Positions 7,223 to 16,035 of a DNA stretch of 64,000 bases are shown one piece after another; positions within the stretch are counted from its first letter, which is position 1, and the number at the start of each line of letters is the position of its first letter. The translations under genes were made by a program, and so were the position numbers. Under the pieces are notes generated by a model. It saw only the letters and a program-made list of their open reading frames with translations, did not search any database and was not told where the DNA came from. Origin of the DNA: SW4 sp042466115 (GTDB lineage: Bacteria; Pseudomonadota; Alphaproteobacteria; Rhodobacterales; Rhodobacteraceae); the NCBI RefSeq assembly GCF_042466115.1, contig NZ_JAXHBQ010000001.1, forward strand, positions 2,728,001-2,792,000, read 5' to 3'.

Positions 7223-8452
7223 CTAGTCTTTGACCGGCGCACCACCGGCAAAGATGTTCCCACCCACATAATTGATCGGGTCTTCCTGCATTTGCAGATG
7301 TAGCCCGTCATCGGTGTAGGGATGGGCGCGCGCAAGGTCTTCGTCAAAGTCGAACCCAAGGCCGGGTGCTGTGGGCGGCGTGATATAGCCATCCGCGACC
7401 GCGATCGCGCCTTTGATCAACCCGTGATGGAACGGTGTTTCTATGGTTTCGGCCATCAGGATGTTGGGGATCGACGCAGCCAGATGCACATTCGCGGCCC
7501 ACTCCACGGGTCCGGCATAAAGGTGCGGCGCCATCTGCGCGTTATATACCTCGGCCAGCGCGGCGATCTTTTTGGTTTCCCAGATGCCGCCGGACCGGCC
7601 CAAGGCCGGTTGCAGGATCGTCGCCGCCCCGCTGCGCAGAACGGTTGCAAATTCGGCCTTGGTCGTCAGCCGTTCGCCCGTGGCCACGGGGATGCGCACA
7701 GCCTGCGCGACCTTGGCCATTTCACCCGGATTGTCGGGCGGAATGGGTTCCTCATACCAAAGCGGCGAATAGGGTTCCAAAGCCTGCCCCAGCCGGATCG
7801 CGCCCGCCGTTGAAAACTGCCCGTGAGTGCCAAACAGCAGGTCGGCGCGGTCGCCCACAGCCTCGCGGATCGCTTTGCAAAAGGCGACAGAGGTTTCGAT
7901 GTCCGACATCGCGGGCATATGTCCGCCACGGATCGTATAGGGGCCGGCGGGGTCGAATTTCACCGCGGTATAGCCCTTGTCCACCATCGCCAGCGCACTT
8001 TCGGCCGCCATATCTGCGCTGGCCCAGAAATCGGGCAGGGGGTGATTGGGCTGCGGATACAGATAGGTATAGGCGCGCACACGGTCGTTCATCCGCCCGC
8101 CGATCAGCGCATGAACAGGGCGGTCACGGTCCTTGCCCAGAATATCCCAGCAGGCGATTTCAAGGCCGGACCACGCGCCCATCACCGTCAGGTCGGGGCG
8201 CTGCGTGAATCCGGCGGAATAGGCGCGGCGGAACATCAATTCGATGTTTTCAGGATTTTCGCCCAGCATGTGGCGTTCAAACACATCCGTGATCACCGCC
8301 TTCATCGCATCAGGGCCGACCGATGACGCATAGCATTCGCCGTATCCCACAACACCTGTGTCGGTGGTGATCTTGGGGATAATCCAATACCGCCCGCCCC
8401 AACCGGGGGCGGGGGGTGCGGTGACGATGATATCAAGATCCTGAAGTTTCAT
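7223..8452 (-). CDS. Mandelate racemase/muconate lactonizing enzyme family protein (sugar-acid dehydratase or cycloisomerase)
   Basis: An enolase-superfamily enzyme of 409 aa, normal for acid-sugar dehydratases. Visible motifs in order are VKFD on an early barrel strand (about 165), FGTHGQF (about 210), WYEEPIPPDN (about 238, Glu metal ligand), ATGERL (about 262, Glu metal ligand) and APHLYAGPVE (about 315). The usual first metal ligand Asp is not evident in FGTHGQ, so chemistry cannot be assigned by simple analogy to galactonate or mannonate dehydratase. The next gene upstream on the same strand encodes an alcohol dehydrogenase, which suggests oxidation of a sugar followed by its acid metabolism. 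The substrate is unknown. Confidence 0.85.
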   Translation of the reverse strand: MKLQDLDIIVTAPPAPGWGGRYWIIPKITTDTGVVGYGECYASSVGPDAMKAVITDVFERHMLGENPENIELMFRRAYSAGFTQRPDLTVMGAWSGLEIACWDILGKDRDRPVHALIGGRMNDRVRAYTYLYPQPNHPLPDFWASADMAAESALAMVDKGYTAVKFDPAGPYTIRGGHMPAMSDIETSVAFCKAIREAVGDRADLLFGTHGQFSTAGAIRLGQALEPYSPLWYEEPIPPDNPGEMAKVAQAVRIPVATGERLTTKAEFATVLRSGAATILQPALGRSGGIWETKKIAALAEVYNAQMAPHLYAGPVEWAANVHLAASIPNILMAETIETPFHHGLIKGAIAVADGYITPPTAPGLGFDFDEDLARAHPYTDDGLHLQMQEDPINYVGGNIFAGGAPVKD

Positions 8453-8465
8453 GGTGCGGCCCTGT

Positions 8466-8493
8466 GGTAAGGTGGGTCTTGACCCACGTTACC
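8466..8493. repeat. Palindromic intergenic repeat with GTGGGTC-TT-GACCCAC core, copy 1
   Basis: Inverted repeat GGTAA..TGGGTC / GACCCA..TTACC between the alcohol dehydrogenase stop and the enolase-family start. It overlaps the dehydrogenase stop codon. The 16-base core at 8472-8487 recurs exactly at 60308-60323. It could also act as an attenuator or mRNA-stabilising hairpin between the two genes. Confidence 0.7.
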
Positions 8494-9574
8494 TGAACAC
8501 GATCACATTGCGGCCCGCTTGGCCAGTTTTCGTGTCGGCAATTGCTTCGTTGATCTGATCCAGCGACCAGCGCCCCGAAATCAACTCGTCCAGCTTCAAG
8601 CGCCCCTGCTGATAAAGATCCACCATCCACGGGATATCGCGCTTGATGACCACATCACCCATTTTCGACCCGATCATGGATTGGCCCACGGCGGCGAAAT
8701 TGCCCGCTTCATAGGTCGAAGCAGCACCCGTCGCGGGCATGCCAACCATGATCACCTTGCCGCCACGGGCAAGGTATTGCGGGGCCTGATCATAGGCCTT
8801 GGCGACCCCCACGGTGACAAGAACCGCATCCGCACCACGCCCCATAGCCGCCTTGGCGTCGCGCCAGGGTGTGTCGCCTGTGGCCAGCACGCCGTCGGTT
8901 GCGCCAAAGCCGCGCGCCATTTGCAGTTTTTCGGGCGACATATCAACAGCGACGATCCGGCGTGCACCGGCAATCCGTGCGCCCTGAATTGCGTTCAGGC
9001 CCACACCACCCGCGCCGATCACCACAACATCCTGCCCTGCGCGCAGCTTGGCGGCGTTCACCACCGCGCCCACACCCGTGATCACGCCGCAGGCCAGCAA
9101 GGATGCAGCCTCCATTGACATGGTTTCAGGGATCGTGACGACCTGCGATTGATCGACGACCACCTTTTCAGCGAATGCCCCGCAGGCCATCGCCTGATGT
9201 AATTTTGACCCGTCCGGCATGGTCAGCGGGCCATGGTCCCCGTCATATCCGGTTTCGCAGATCACCGGCGCGCCAGCGCTGCACGACGGGCAGGTGCCGC
9301 AAGCGCGGATCAGGGTGACGACGACCGGATCGCCGATATTCAGCCCTTGGGCGTTGGGGCCAAGGGCGGTGATACGCCCCGCTGCCTCGTGGCCATAAAC
9401 GGCGGGCAGTGACCCGCCCCAGGCCCCATCGGCATAGGAAATGTCGGAATGGCAGATCGCCACCGCATCAAGGCGCACTTCGACTTCGCCCGCGATGGGT
9501 GTGCGCAAGTTGACGGTTTCAACGGTAAGTGGCCAGCCAAATTCGTGGCAAACGGCAGCTTTGATCTGGGCCAT
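8489..9574 (-). CDS. Zinc-dependent alcohol dehydrogenase
   Basis: A medium-chain dehydrogenase (361 aa) with both zinc sites. Catalytic residues C41-H42 and G61-H62-E63 are present, and a structural zinc is held by C92, C95, C98 and C106. The Rossmann motif is VIGAGGVGLNAIQ, about residues 184-196, followed by an acidic residue (VAVDMS) that favours NAD over NADP. It oxidises an alcohol to an aldehyde or ketone; the substrate is not evident, but the enolase-family neighbour 36 bases downstream suggests a sugar derivative. The strand and gap fit an operon. Confidence 0.9.
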   Translation of the reverse strand: MAQIKAAVCHEFGWPLTVETVNLRTPIAGEVEVRLDAVAICHSDISYADGAWGGSLPAVYGHEAAGRITALGPNAQGLNIGDPVVVTLIRACGTCPSCSAGAPVICETGYDGDHGPLTMPDGSKLHQAMACGAFAEKVVVDQSQVVTIPETMSMEAASLLACGVITGVGAVVNAAKLRAGQDVVVIGAGGVGLNAIQGARIAGARRIVAVDMSPEKLQMARGFGATDGVLATGDTPWRDAKAAMGRGADAVLVTVGVAKAYDQAPQYLARGGKVIMVGMPATGAASTYEAGNFAAVGQSMIGSKMGDVVIKRDIPWMVDLYQQGRLKLDELISGRWSLDQINEAIADTKTGQAGRNVIVFR

Positions 9575-9653
9575 GCGCCCCTCCCTAATTTTCCGGTATG
9601 GTGCGATTGCGGTTGCCTGCCTGCAAGCACTTTTCCGGCAAAAACAGGCCGCT

Positions 9654-10862
9654 TTACGCCGCGTTCGGCGCGCGCTCGCGCATTTGGAAAATACCGATGC
9701 AGACGGCGACCAGCACAGCCGACAACAGGAAAGGCGCTCCGGGGAAATAGCTGTCGCTGCCGGACGTGAAATACCAGAACGTCTGGGTCATCAGCAGGGG
9801 AGCGATGATCGTCGCGACCGCGTTGATCGAGGTCAGCGCGCCTTGCAACTCGCCCTGTTGGTCATCACTGGCCGTGCGCGACATGATCCCCTGAATGGCG
9901 GGCCCCGCGATGGACCCGAAGGCCGTCAGCGGTGTCAGCGCCAGCGCAATCCAGCCGTTCGTCACAAAGGCCAGCGCCACAAAAGCGACGACATCGGCGC
10001 CCAGCCCCAGCAGCACCGCGTTGCGTTCGCCAATCGCGCGCAGGATCGGGCGGATCAGCACGCCTTGCATGATCGCGATGAATATCCCGAACATTGCCAG
10101 TGACGCGCCGATCATCCCCGGCCCCCAGCCAAAGCGCGCCTCGCCGTAATAGGCCCAGATCGCCGGATAGACGAAAAACGCGACCGCGTAGATGAACGTG
10201 ACCAGCATCAGGCGTCCAAGGCCCGGCAATCCGCCGATGTATTTGAATGCGCCCAAGGGGTTCGCGCGCGCCCAGCGGAACGGGCGGCGAATGCGGTCGG
10301 TCACGGTTTCGGGCAGCACGAAATAGCCGAACGCAAGGTTCAGCGCGGCCAGCGCGGCGGCGGCATAGAACGGAGCGCGGGTGCCGTAGCCGCCCAAGAC
10401 CCCGCCGATCAGCGGCCCCAAAACGAACCCCACGCCAAAGGCCGCACCGATCAGGCCAAAGTTGGCGGCCTTTTCCTCGGGCTTGGAAATATCGGCCATA
10501 TAGGCACCCGCCGTCGAATGGGTCGCCGCCGTGATCCCGCCAACCACGCGGCCCAGAAACAGCAGCCAGATCGTGCCGGCCACGGCCATCACCAGATAAT
10601 CCAGCGCCATCACAAACAGCGCGATCAACAGCACAGGACGGCGGCCATACCTGTCGGACAGGTTGCCGACCACGGGGCCGAACAAAAACTGCATCACCGC
10701 GAATGTGGTCGCCAGAATACCGCCCCAAACGGCGGCATTGCCCAGATCGCCGCCGTGAATTTCGCGGATCAGGGCGGGCATCACCGGCATGATCAGCCCG
10801 ATTCCCATGGAATCAAGGACAACCGTGATCAGGATAAAGGTGATGGGCAGGCGGTTGTTCAT
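9654..10862 (-). CDS. MFS transporter, TCR/Tet (tetracycline-efflux-like) subfamily
   Basis: A 12-helix drug/proton antiporter-type protein (402 aa). Motif A (GNLSDRYGRRPVL, about residues 66-78) and the helix-5 region with GFVLGPLIGGVLG (motif C-like) are clear. It resembles TetA-type exporters, but chromosomal Rhodobacterales members are usually of unknown substrate, so resistance should not be assumed. AAGGG precedes the ATG by 6 bases. Nested inverted repeats (10869-10917) just upstream may be an operator. Confidence 0.88.
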   Translation of the reverse strand: MNNRLPITFILITVVLDSMGIGLIMPVMPALIREIHGGDLGNAAVWGGILATTFAVMQFLFGPVVGNLSDRYGRRPVLLIALFVMALDYLVMAVAGTIWLLFLGRVVGGITAATHSTAGAYMADISKPEEKAANFGLIGAAFGVGFVLGPLIGGVLGGYGTRAPFYAAAALAALNLAFGYFVLPETVTDRIRRPFRWARANPLGAFKYIGGLPGLGRLMLVTFIYAVAFFVYPAIWAYYGEARFGWGPGMIGASLAMFGIFIAIMQGVLIRPILRAIGERNAVLLGLGADVVAFVALAFVTNGWIALALTPLTAFGSIAGPAIQGIMSRTASDDQQGELQGALTSINAVATIIAPLLMTQTFWYFTSGSDSYFPGAPFLLSAVLVAVCIGIFQMRERAPNAA

Positions 10863-10868
10863 GGTGAC

Positions 10869-10917
10869 CCTTGCAAACGATCCGACCCAATTAAACCGAT
10901 TGGTTCACTTTGCAAGG
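10869..10917. promoter_or_regulatory. Nested inverted repeats upstream of the MFS gene
   Basis: The outer arms are CCTTGCAAA (10869-10877) and TTTGCAAGG (10909-10917). The inner arms are CCAAT (10887-10891) and ATTGG (10899-10903). The left outer arm overlaps the ribosome site of the MFS gene (start 10862). A repressor operator is the simplest reading; no regulator gene is adjacent. Confidence 0.45.
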
Positions 10918-10937
10918 AAATGTTTGCGATTGCCTGT

Positions 10938-11729
10938 TCAGCGATGGCCGATTTCGGTCAGGAACGCGGTTATACGGGCCGCCGTGCCCGCAGGGTCTTG
11001 CAAGGGTGGCACATGCCCGACGCGGCGCATCAGTTCAAAGCGCGATCCGGGGATCAGATCGGTTGTTTCGCGCACAAGGTCGGGCGGGGTCGACCCGTCC
11101 TCGGCCCCCGCGATCCCCAAGGTGGGCAGGCGCAAACCACTGGTCGGTGTCCAGAAATCGGTGCCCGCGATGGCCGCGCTACAACCTGCATAGCCCACCG
11201 GATCGCAGCGCAACAGCCGCGCGCGTGCCTGCGCCATTTGACCCTGATCACCGCGCGGGCCGAACCAGCGCGCGATTGTATCGTCGGTAATCGCGCCGAT
11301 CCCGCCACGGTTCACGGTGTCGATCCGCGCTTGCCATTGTTCGGGGCGCCCGATCTTGGCAGCCGTGTTCGACAGCACCAGCGCGCGCACCAGATCAAGC
11401 CGTTTCACGGCCAGCCCCTGCGCGATCAACCCGCCAATCGACAGGCCCAGGGTCACGGCGTCGCGGATATTCAACGCATCGCAGACCGCCTCGCAATCGG
11501 AAATCAGCGCGCCCATACTATAGGGGGCAGGCGGCACATCGGATTGCCCATGCCCACGCATATCAGGGCAGACGATCCGCAATCCTGCGGGCAAATGTGC
11601 GACAACATCATCCCAGATCGTGCCGTCCAGCCCCAGCGCATGCAGCAAGACAAATGGCACACCATCGGCGGGGCCGCTTTCGCGTGCAAACAGCGTCACG
11701 CCGTCGCGGATGATGCGGTGATCGGTCAT
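10938..11729 (-). CDS. pcaD: 3-oxoadipate enol-lactonase-like alpha/beta hydrolase
   Basis: An alpha/beta-hydrolase of 263 aa, the length of PcaD, which opens 3-oxoadipate enol-lactone in the protocatechuate branch of the beta-ketoadipate pathway. The nucleophile elbow is GLSIGG, the acid is in GAEDGSTPP, and the His is in RVGHVPPLQDP. The oxyanion region LLHALGLDGTIWDD is typical. I start at the ATG at 11729; upstream in-frame sequence is arginine-rich and lies in the neighbouring gene. No other pca genes are in the window, though benE (a benzoate transporter) is 7 kb away, so another lactone or ester is possible. Confidence 0.8.
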   Translation of the reverse strand: MTDHRIIRDGVTLFARESGPADGVPFVLLHALGLDGTIWDDVVAHLPAGLRIVCPDMRGHGQSDVPPAPYSMGALISDCEAVCDALNIRDAVTLGLSIGGLIAQGLAVKRLDLVRALVLSNTAAKIGRPEQWQARIDTVNRGGIGAITDDTIARWFGPRGDQGQMAQARARLLRCDPVGYAGCSAAIAGTDFWTPTSGLRLPTLGIAGAEDGSTPPDLVRETTDLIPGSRFELMRRVGHVPPLQDPAGTAARITAFLTEIGHR

Positions 11730-11769
11730 AGCCCCGATTTGGCGCGCGTTTCGGGCAGGGTCAACCGTT

Positions 11770-12093
11770 TTAGGTCGACAGGACCGCCGCGCCAAAGAGA
11801 ACCAGCGCGCCACCCGCCATATCGCGCAGGCCCAGACCTTCGCCAATCGCGCTGGCCACAAGGATAATGATCGTCGTTTCGGCGGCCAGCACTGCGATAT
11901 AGGCTAGTCCAAGATCGGTGCGTTGTAGCAGCAACACTTCGGCCAGAACGGCCAGGCAGAGGCACAGCCCGATCGCAGAAATAGCGATCAGACTGGGCGT
12001 GCTTGATGCGGCCTTCATGGCGAGGGTCGCAGCAGCATAGCCCAGCCCGCTAAGGATAATCAGAGTCGTCGGGCGAAATAATACGTCAAGCAC
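11770..12093 (-). CDS. Small multidrug-resistance (EmrE-like) four-helix membrane protein
   Basis: A 107-aa, almost entirely hydrophobic protein with four predicted membrane helices, resembling the SMR/DMT half-size exporters. I chose the GTG at 12093 because GGAGG lies 5 bases before it; an in-frame ATG at 12132 lacks such a site. It lies 40 bases upstream of the lactonase-like gene on the same strand. Relatives in Rhodobacterales are sometimes misnamed 5-aminolevulinate synthase. The canonical membrane Glu of EmrE is not clearly in place in helix 1, so drug export is uncertain. Confidence 0.65.
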   Translation of the reverse strand: MLDVLFRPTTLIILSGLGYAAATLAMKAASSTPSLIAISAIGLCLCLAVLAEVLLLQRTDLGLAYIAVLAAETTIIILVASAIGEGLGLRDMAGGALVLFGAAVLST

Positions 12094-12200
12094 AATGCCC
12101 TCCAGCGTCAATAAAATAAGGTATCGTTTCAATACCCGTAATGCTGACGCTGGTTTGCATTTCGGGCAAGGCAGGAAAACCTGACCTGCCTGTTTTGCGC

Positions 12201-13403
12201 CTAGGTTTCGTCGTCCGCGCCGATCCGCATATGGGCAATGATCTGCCCGTGGTCGGATGCCAGTTTGTTATAGGGCGCTTCGGGGTGCGACCCGTCGGTC
12301 AGGTGGTCGTTCAGCGCGCTGAAATACTCCATCTCGCCGATGCGTGTGTCATCATCGGGGTGGAAATGGCGCGACATCAGGATCTGGTCGATACTTTCAA
12401 ACACCCCGCCAAAGGCCGAGGTATAGACCATGTCGCGCAGGGATTTGCGCACGAACAGTTTTTCGGCGGAATGCAGGCGGGCGGCCTCGACCTTGTCGGT
12501 GATCACTTCGTTTTCTTCGTCACTATAGCGGTCGTTGGCGCGCTGGGCATCGTGGCGGCGCATCCATGCATAATTCTTGAACGGGATTTCACCGGTGATG
12601 ATCTCGCTGCTGACCGCATGTTCACTGTCGTTGAAATCACCCAAGACCATGACGGGATTACCCGCATCCAGTTCTTCGAGGATCGCCGCGCGCAACACCC
12701 ATGCTTCGGCCATCCGGCGCAATCCGGCACGCAGCGATCCCATCGCACGCCCCGCTGGATCATAGTTCACAAGGTCCGCTTCGGGCGCAAAGGCGGCACC
12801 AGCGGGGCGGGGAAATTCGCCCAGTTTCGATTTCAGGTGGCAGTTGAATACGGTGATCACCTGCCCACCGACAGGCACGCGCGCCTTGAGGATCGGGCGC
12901 GACAGCCGTTTGACGGAATAGCTGCCGCCATCACTGTTATCGAGGTCACGAAACGGGATGACCAGCGGTTCATCAAGTTCCTGCAAGACTTCGGGTGCGC
13001 CCACGAAACCGAACCGCGACAGGATCGCGACACCGGGGCGGCGTTCACCGGGGCCGCCGTCATTGGCGTTGGGCGCAAAGGCAAGGGCGGCGTCGGTGTA
13101 GGGCGTGAAGGCCAGCTTGCGAAAGATTGCCTTGCGCGCGTAACGCTTGGTGCGGTCGGGGATATTGGCCTCGTTCGCGGCTTGGCCCAAGGCATCGGTT
13201 TCGGCAATCACGGCGCGCAGGGGGGCCTCGTCGAAAATCTCCTGAAAGCCGACGATATCGGCGTTCATGGTCAGCAGCTGTTCGGACAACCACGCCTCTT
13301 TCCACGCGTATTCCTCGGGGGTGTATTTTTCAAAGCGGTAGTATTCCTGATCGGCGGCGATCAGATTCTTGACGTTGAAGCTGGCGATGGTGAAACGGGT
13401 CAT
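12201..13403 (-). CDS. Endonuclease/exonuclease/phosphatase family protein
   Basis: A 400-aa protein of the DNase I-like metal-dependent phosphoesterase fold. Family motifs are visible in order: IASFNVKNL (residues 5-13), VGFQEIF with the metal-binding Glu (about 53), VLGDFNDSEH (about 260), and SDHGQI near the C terminus with the catalytic Asp-His. Substrate (nucleic acid, phospholipid or other phosphodiester) cannot be told. There is no signal peptide, so it is cytoplasmic. It overlaps the dehydratase-like gene by 4 bases (ATGA) and is therefore co-transcribed with it. Confidence 0.85.
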   Translation of the reverse strand: MTRFTIASFNVKNLIAADQEYYRFEKYTPEEYAWKEAWLSEQLLTMNADIVGFQEIFDEAPLRAVIAETDALGQAANEANIPDRTKRYARKAIFRKLAFTPYTDAALAFAPNANDGGPGERRPGVAILSRFGFVGAPEVLQELDEPLVIPFRDLDNSDGGSYSVKRLSRPILKARVPVGGQVITVFNCHLKSKLGEFPRPAGAAFAPEADLVNYDPAGRAMGSLRAGLRRMAEAWVLRAAILEELDAGNPVMVLGDFNDSEHAVSSEIITGEIPFKNYAWMRRHDAQRANDRYSDEENEVITDKVEAARLHSAEKLFVRKSLRDMVYTSAFGGVFESIDQILMSRHFHPDDDTRIGEMEYFSALNDHLTDGSHPEAPYNKLASDHGQIIAHMRIGADDET

Positions 13404-14371
13404 GTGAAATCCCTTAAGGTTTGCGCGAAAAGCGCGGGGTCGACATTGCCGCCGGTGGCCACGGCGATCACGGTGTCGGTTTGGGTTGTATCGGGGTGAT
13501 AAAGTGCGGCCGCCAGTGCCACAGCACCGCCCGGTTCCAACACGATACGCAGATGGTTGAATGCAGCGACCATGGCGCGCTGGGCGTCCTGTTCGCTGAC
13601 TACCAGCCCCGCGCCGCACAGGCGCTGCATGATCGGAAAGGTCAGATCGCCGGGGCGCGGCGTGATGATGGCATCGCACAGCGATCCGTCACGGCGGTTG
13701 TTGGTCTGGATCGCACCGGTTGCAAGCGAGCGGGCCACATCATCAAACCCCTCGGGTTCAACGGGGCGCACGATCATGTCGGGCGCATCCGCTTCCAGTG
13801 CCAGCGCAATGCCCGATGTCAGCCCGCCACCACCACAGCAGACCAGCACTTCGGCTTGCGCGACGCCAAGCGCACCCGCATCCGCGGCGATTTCCAACCC
13901 CGCCGTGCCTTGGCCCGCGATCACCTGCGGGTCATCAAAGGGTTTGATCAGGGTCAGGCCACGATCGTCGGCAAGGTCGGCACCAATCGCGTCACGGTCA
14001 TCACGTGCGCGATCATACAGTACCACTTCGGCCCCCAGCGCGCGGGTATTGGCGATTTTGACCGTAGGCGCGTCCGAGGGCATGACGATTACGCAAGGCG
14101 CGCCGAAATCCCGCGCCGCCAGCGCAACCCCTTGGGCGTGGTTGCCTGATGAAAAGGCGATGACTCCGGCGCTCAGTTGATCCGAATCAAGCGCCGACAT
14201 CGCCGCGCGCCCGCCGCGAAACTTGAAACTGCCGGTGTGTTGCAGGCATTCCGCCTTGACCAGCACGCGCCGCCCCGCGATGGCGTCCAATGCGGGCGCG
14301 GACAGCAAGGGTGTGTGGCGCGCGTGACCTTTCAGGCGGTCGGCGGCAGCGCGGATCATATCGATGTTCAT
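13400..14371 (-). CDS. Threonine/serine dehydratase-like PLP enzyme
   Basis: A fold-type II PLP enzyme of 323 aa, close to catabolic threonine dehydratase (TdcB) and serine racemase, giving 2-oxobutyrate or pyruvate plus ammonia. The PLP lysine lies in GSFKFRGG (about residue 50), the cofactor phosphate loop is CGGGGL (about 180), and FSSGNHAQG binds substrate. It lacks the C-terminal ACT regulatory domain of IlvA, so it is not the biosynthetic enzyme. The ATG at 14371 overlaps the preceding stop (ATGA). Threonine, serine or hydroxyaspartate are all possible substrates. Confidence 0.85.
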   Translation of the reverse strand: MNIDMIRAAADRLKGHARHTPLLSAPALDAIAGRRVLVKAECLQHTGSFKFRGGRAAMSALDSDQLSAGVIAFSSGNHAQGVALAARDFGAPCVIVMPSDAPTVKIANTRALGAEVVLYDRARDDRDAIGADLADDRGLTLIKPFDDPQVIAGQGTAGLEIAADAGALGVAQAEVLVCCGGGGLTSGIALALEADAPDMIVRPVEPEGFDDVARSLATGAIQTNNRRDGSLCDAIITPRPGDLTFPIMQRLCGAGLVVSEQDAQRAMVAAFNHLRIVLEPGGAVALAAALYHPDTTQTDTVIAVATGGNVDPALFAQTLRDFT

Positions 14372-15186
14372 AGCTTGGCTTTCCACTGCATCAGCGCATC
14401 AAGTGCTGCGGGTTCGTCCAGAAACGGCACATGGCCACGGTCCGCCACATTGGCAAAGATCATGTCGGGGCGGCGGCGCTGCATTTCAGCCGCTGTTTCG
14501 GGTGTCAGCAAATCGGAATTGGCCCCGCGGATCAGCGCAAGGGGCAGGCCGCCCAAGGCATCAAACAGCGGCCACAGGTCCGGCGCGGGCTGCGCGCCTG
14601 CGTCAAGCACCGCATCGCGCAGTTTCGGGTCATAGCGAATGACCAGCCCGTCCGGCGTTTCGCGGTAGTGGTTCGCGACTTCCTCCAGCCAGCGCTCCTT
14701 CGGCACATTCCTGAACTGCACCCAGTTGCGCGCGCGAAACTGTGCGGCCTCAACATAACTCGCCTGCGCGGGGTTTTTGCCGATGTAGTTGCGGATCACC
14801 TTCAGGCCTTGTTCGGAAATGTCCGGCCCGATGTCATTCAGCGCCACACCTGTCAGACGGTCCTTGGCCGTGGCAGCAATCACCATCGCGATCAGCCCCC
14901 CGCGCGAGGTGCCAAGGATCGCTGCCTTCTCCAACCCCAGATGATCCATCAGCGCCAGTGTATCATGGGCCTCTTGCGGGATCGTGTAACTGGCGGGGTC
15001 GGCCCAGTCTGATTGTCCGCGCCCGCGATAATCAAGCCGGATCAGGCGTACCCCGTCCAGATGCGGGGCAACGTGATTGAAATCCGCACCGTTGCGGGTG
15101 AGGCCCGCAAGACACAGAACAGGCGCGCCCGTGCCTTCGTCGGTGAAATGCAAACGGGTGCCATTGGCGGTGGTAAACTGCGCCAT
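14368..15186 (-). CDS. Alpha/beta hydrolase
   Basis: A 272-aa soluble alpha/beta-hydrolase with nucleophile elbow LGTSRGG (about residue 100) and the catalytic His in DRGHVPFLDEP near the C terminus. LDYRGRGQSDW (about 55) is the usual strand-4 region. It is translationally coupled on both sides: its ATG overlaps the HAD gene's stop (TGATG) and its stop overlaps the dehydratase-like start. The operon HAD - hydrolase - dehydratase - EEP protein has no obvious single pathway. Ester, lactone or halide substrates are possible. Confidence 0.85.
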   Translation of the reverse strand: MAQFTTANGTRLHFTDEGTGAPVLCLAGLTRNGADFNHVAPHLDGVRLIRLDYRGRGQSDWADPASYTIPQEAHDTLALMDHLGLEKAAILGTSRGGLIAMVIAATAKDRLTGVALNDIGPDISEQGLKVIRNYIGKNPAQASYVEAAQFRARNWVQFRNVPKERWLEEVANHYRETPDGLVIRYDPKLRDAVLDAGAQPAPDLWPLFDALGGLPLALIRGANSDLLTPETAAEMQRRRPDMIFANVADRGHVPFLDEPAALDALMQWKAKL

Positions 15187-15863
15187 CAGCAAAGCCCCTT
15201 GATCGCGGTCAGGTCTGTCACGATATGGTGCGGCTTGGCGTAAAGGCGATCAACGGGCGCACCAGTGCGGTTGACCCACACAGTTTGAAACCCGTAACCC
15301 GCAGCCCCCGCCGCGTCCCAGCCGTTTGAACTGACAAACAGCACCTCGTCGCGGGCACAGCCCATGCGTGCGCCAACCATGTCGTAAACACGCGCGTGGG
15401 GTTTGAACACGCCGACGTCTTCCACCGACAGGCTGTCGGCCAAGAATTCGCCAATCCCCGCCGAGTCCACCGCCGCTTGCAACATTTCGGGCGATCCGTT
15501 GGACAGGATTGCGCAACGCAACCCCTGCGCCGTCAGATCAGCCAGAACATGGGGCACTTCGGGATAGGCGGGCAGCTCCCAATAAAGCGCCAGCAAACGT
15601 TCGCGGGTCTCGGGATCATCCAGCCCCGCAGCCTCCAAAGCCCAATCAAGCCCGTCTTGCGTGACCTGCCAGAAATCGCAGTGCTGATCGGCAACTGCAC
15701 GTAACCACGTGTATTCCAACTGCTTTTGTCGCCAGTCCTGCGCGATCTGCGGCCAGACCTGCGCCAGCTGCTCACGCCCCCTTTCAGCCGCCGCAACACG
15801 CGCGGCGCCTGCCACATCGAACAGCGTGCCATAGGCATCGAAAATGCAGGTCGTGACGGGCAT
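15186..15863 (-). CDS. Haloacid dehalogenase, type II-like HAD hydrolase
   Basis: A 225-aa HAD-superfamily enzyme matching the (S)-2-haloacid dehalogenase class in length and motifs. The nucleophile Asp is in FDAYGTLFDV (residues 8-17), motif II is LSNGSPEML, the Lys region is VFKPHARVYD, and the acidic motif is replaced by the dehalogenase-style VSSNGWDAAGA. It would remove halide from 2-haloalkanoates by an ester intermediate. GGAGGA lies 6 bases upstream of the ATG at 15863. It is the first gene of a coupled four-gene operon. Other HAD activities cannot be excluded. Confidence 0.85.
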   Translation of the reverse strand: MPVTTCIFDAYGTLFDVAGAARVAAAERGREQLAQVWPQIAQDWRQKQLEYTWLRAVADQHCDFWQVTQDGLDWALEAAGLDDPETRERLLALYWELPAYPEVPHVLADLTAQGLRCAILSNGSPEMLQAAVDSAGIGEFLADSLSVEDVGVFKPHARVYDMVGARMGCARDEVLFVSSNGWDAAGAAGYGFQTVWVNRTGAPVDRLYAKPHHIVTDLTAIKGLC

Positions 15864-16035
15864 CGTGTCCTCCGGTTTGGGGCAAAGACTGGCACGGCGC
15901 GCAGGGCAGCGAAAGGGGGTGGAGGGCATCGGTTTGCATTCAACGCCCGTGCGCATTACCTAATTGGCATCGTAAACGGGAACCTGCGCGCCGCGCGGCC
16001 CCGAAATTCACCCATCCCAACCTTGAAGAGGCCCC

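Noticed and set aside
9654..10862. Calling the TCR-family MFS gene a tetracycline resistance determinant
   Set aside because: The chromosomal context lacks a tetR partner, and Tet-like exporters of this family usually have other or unknown substrates.
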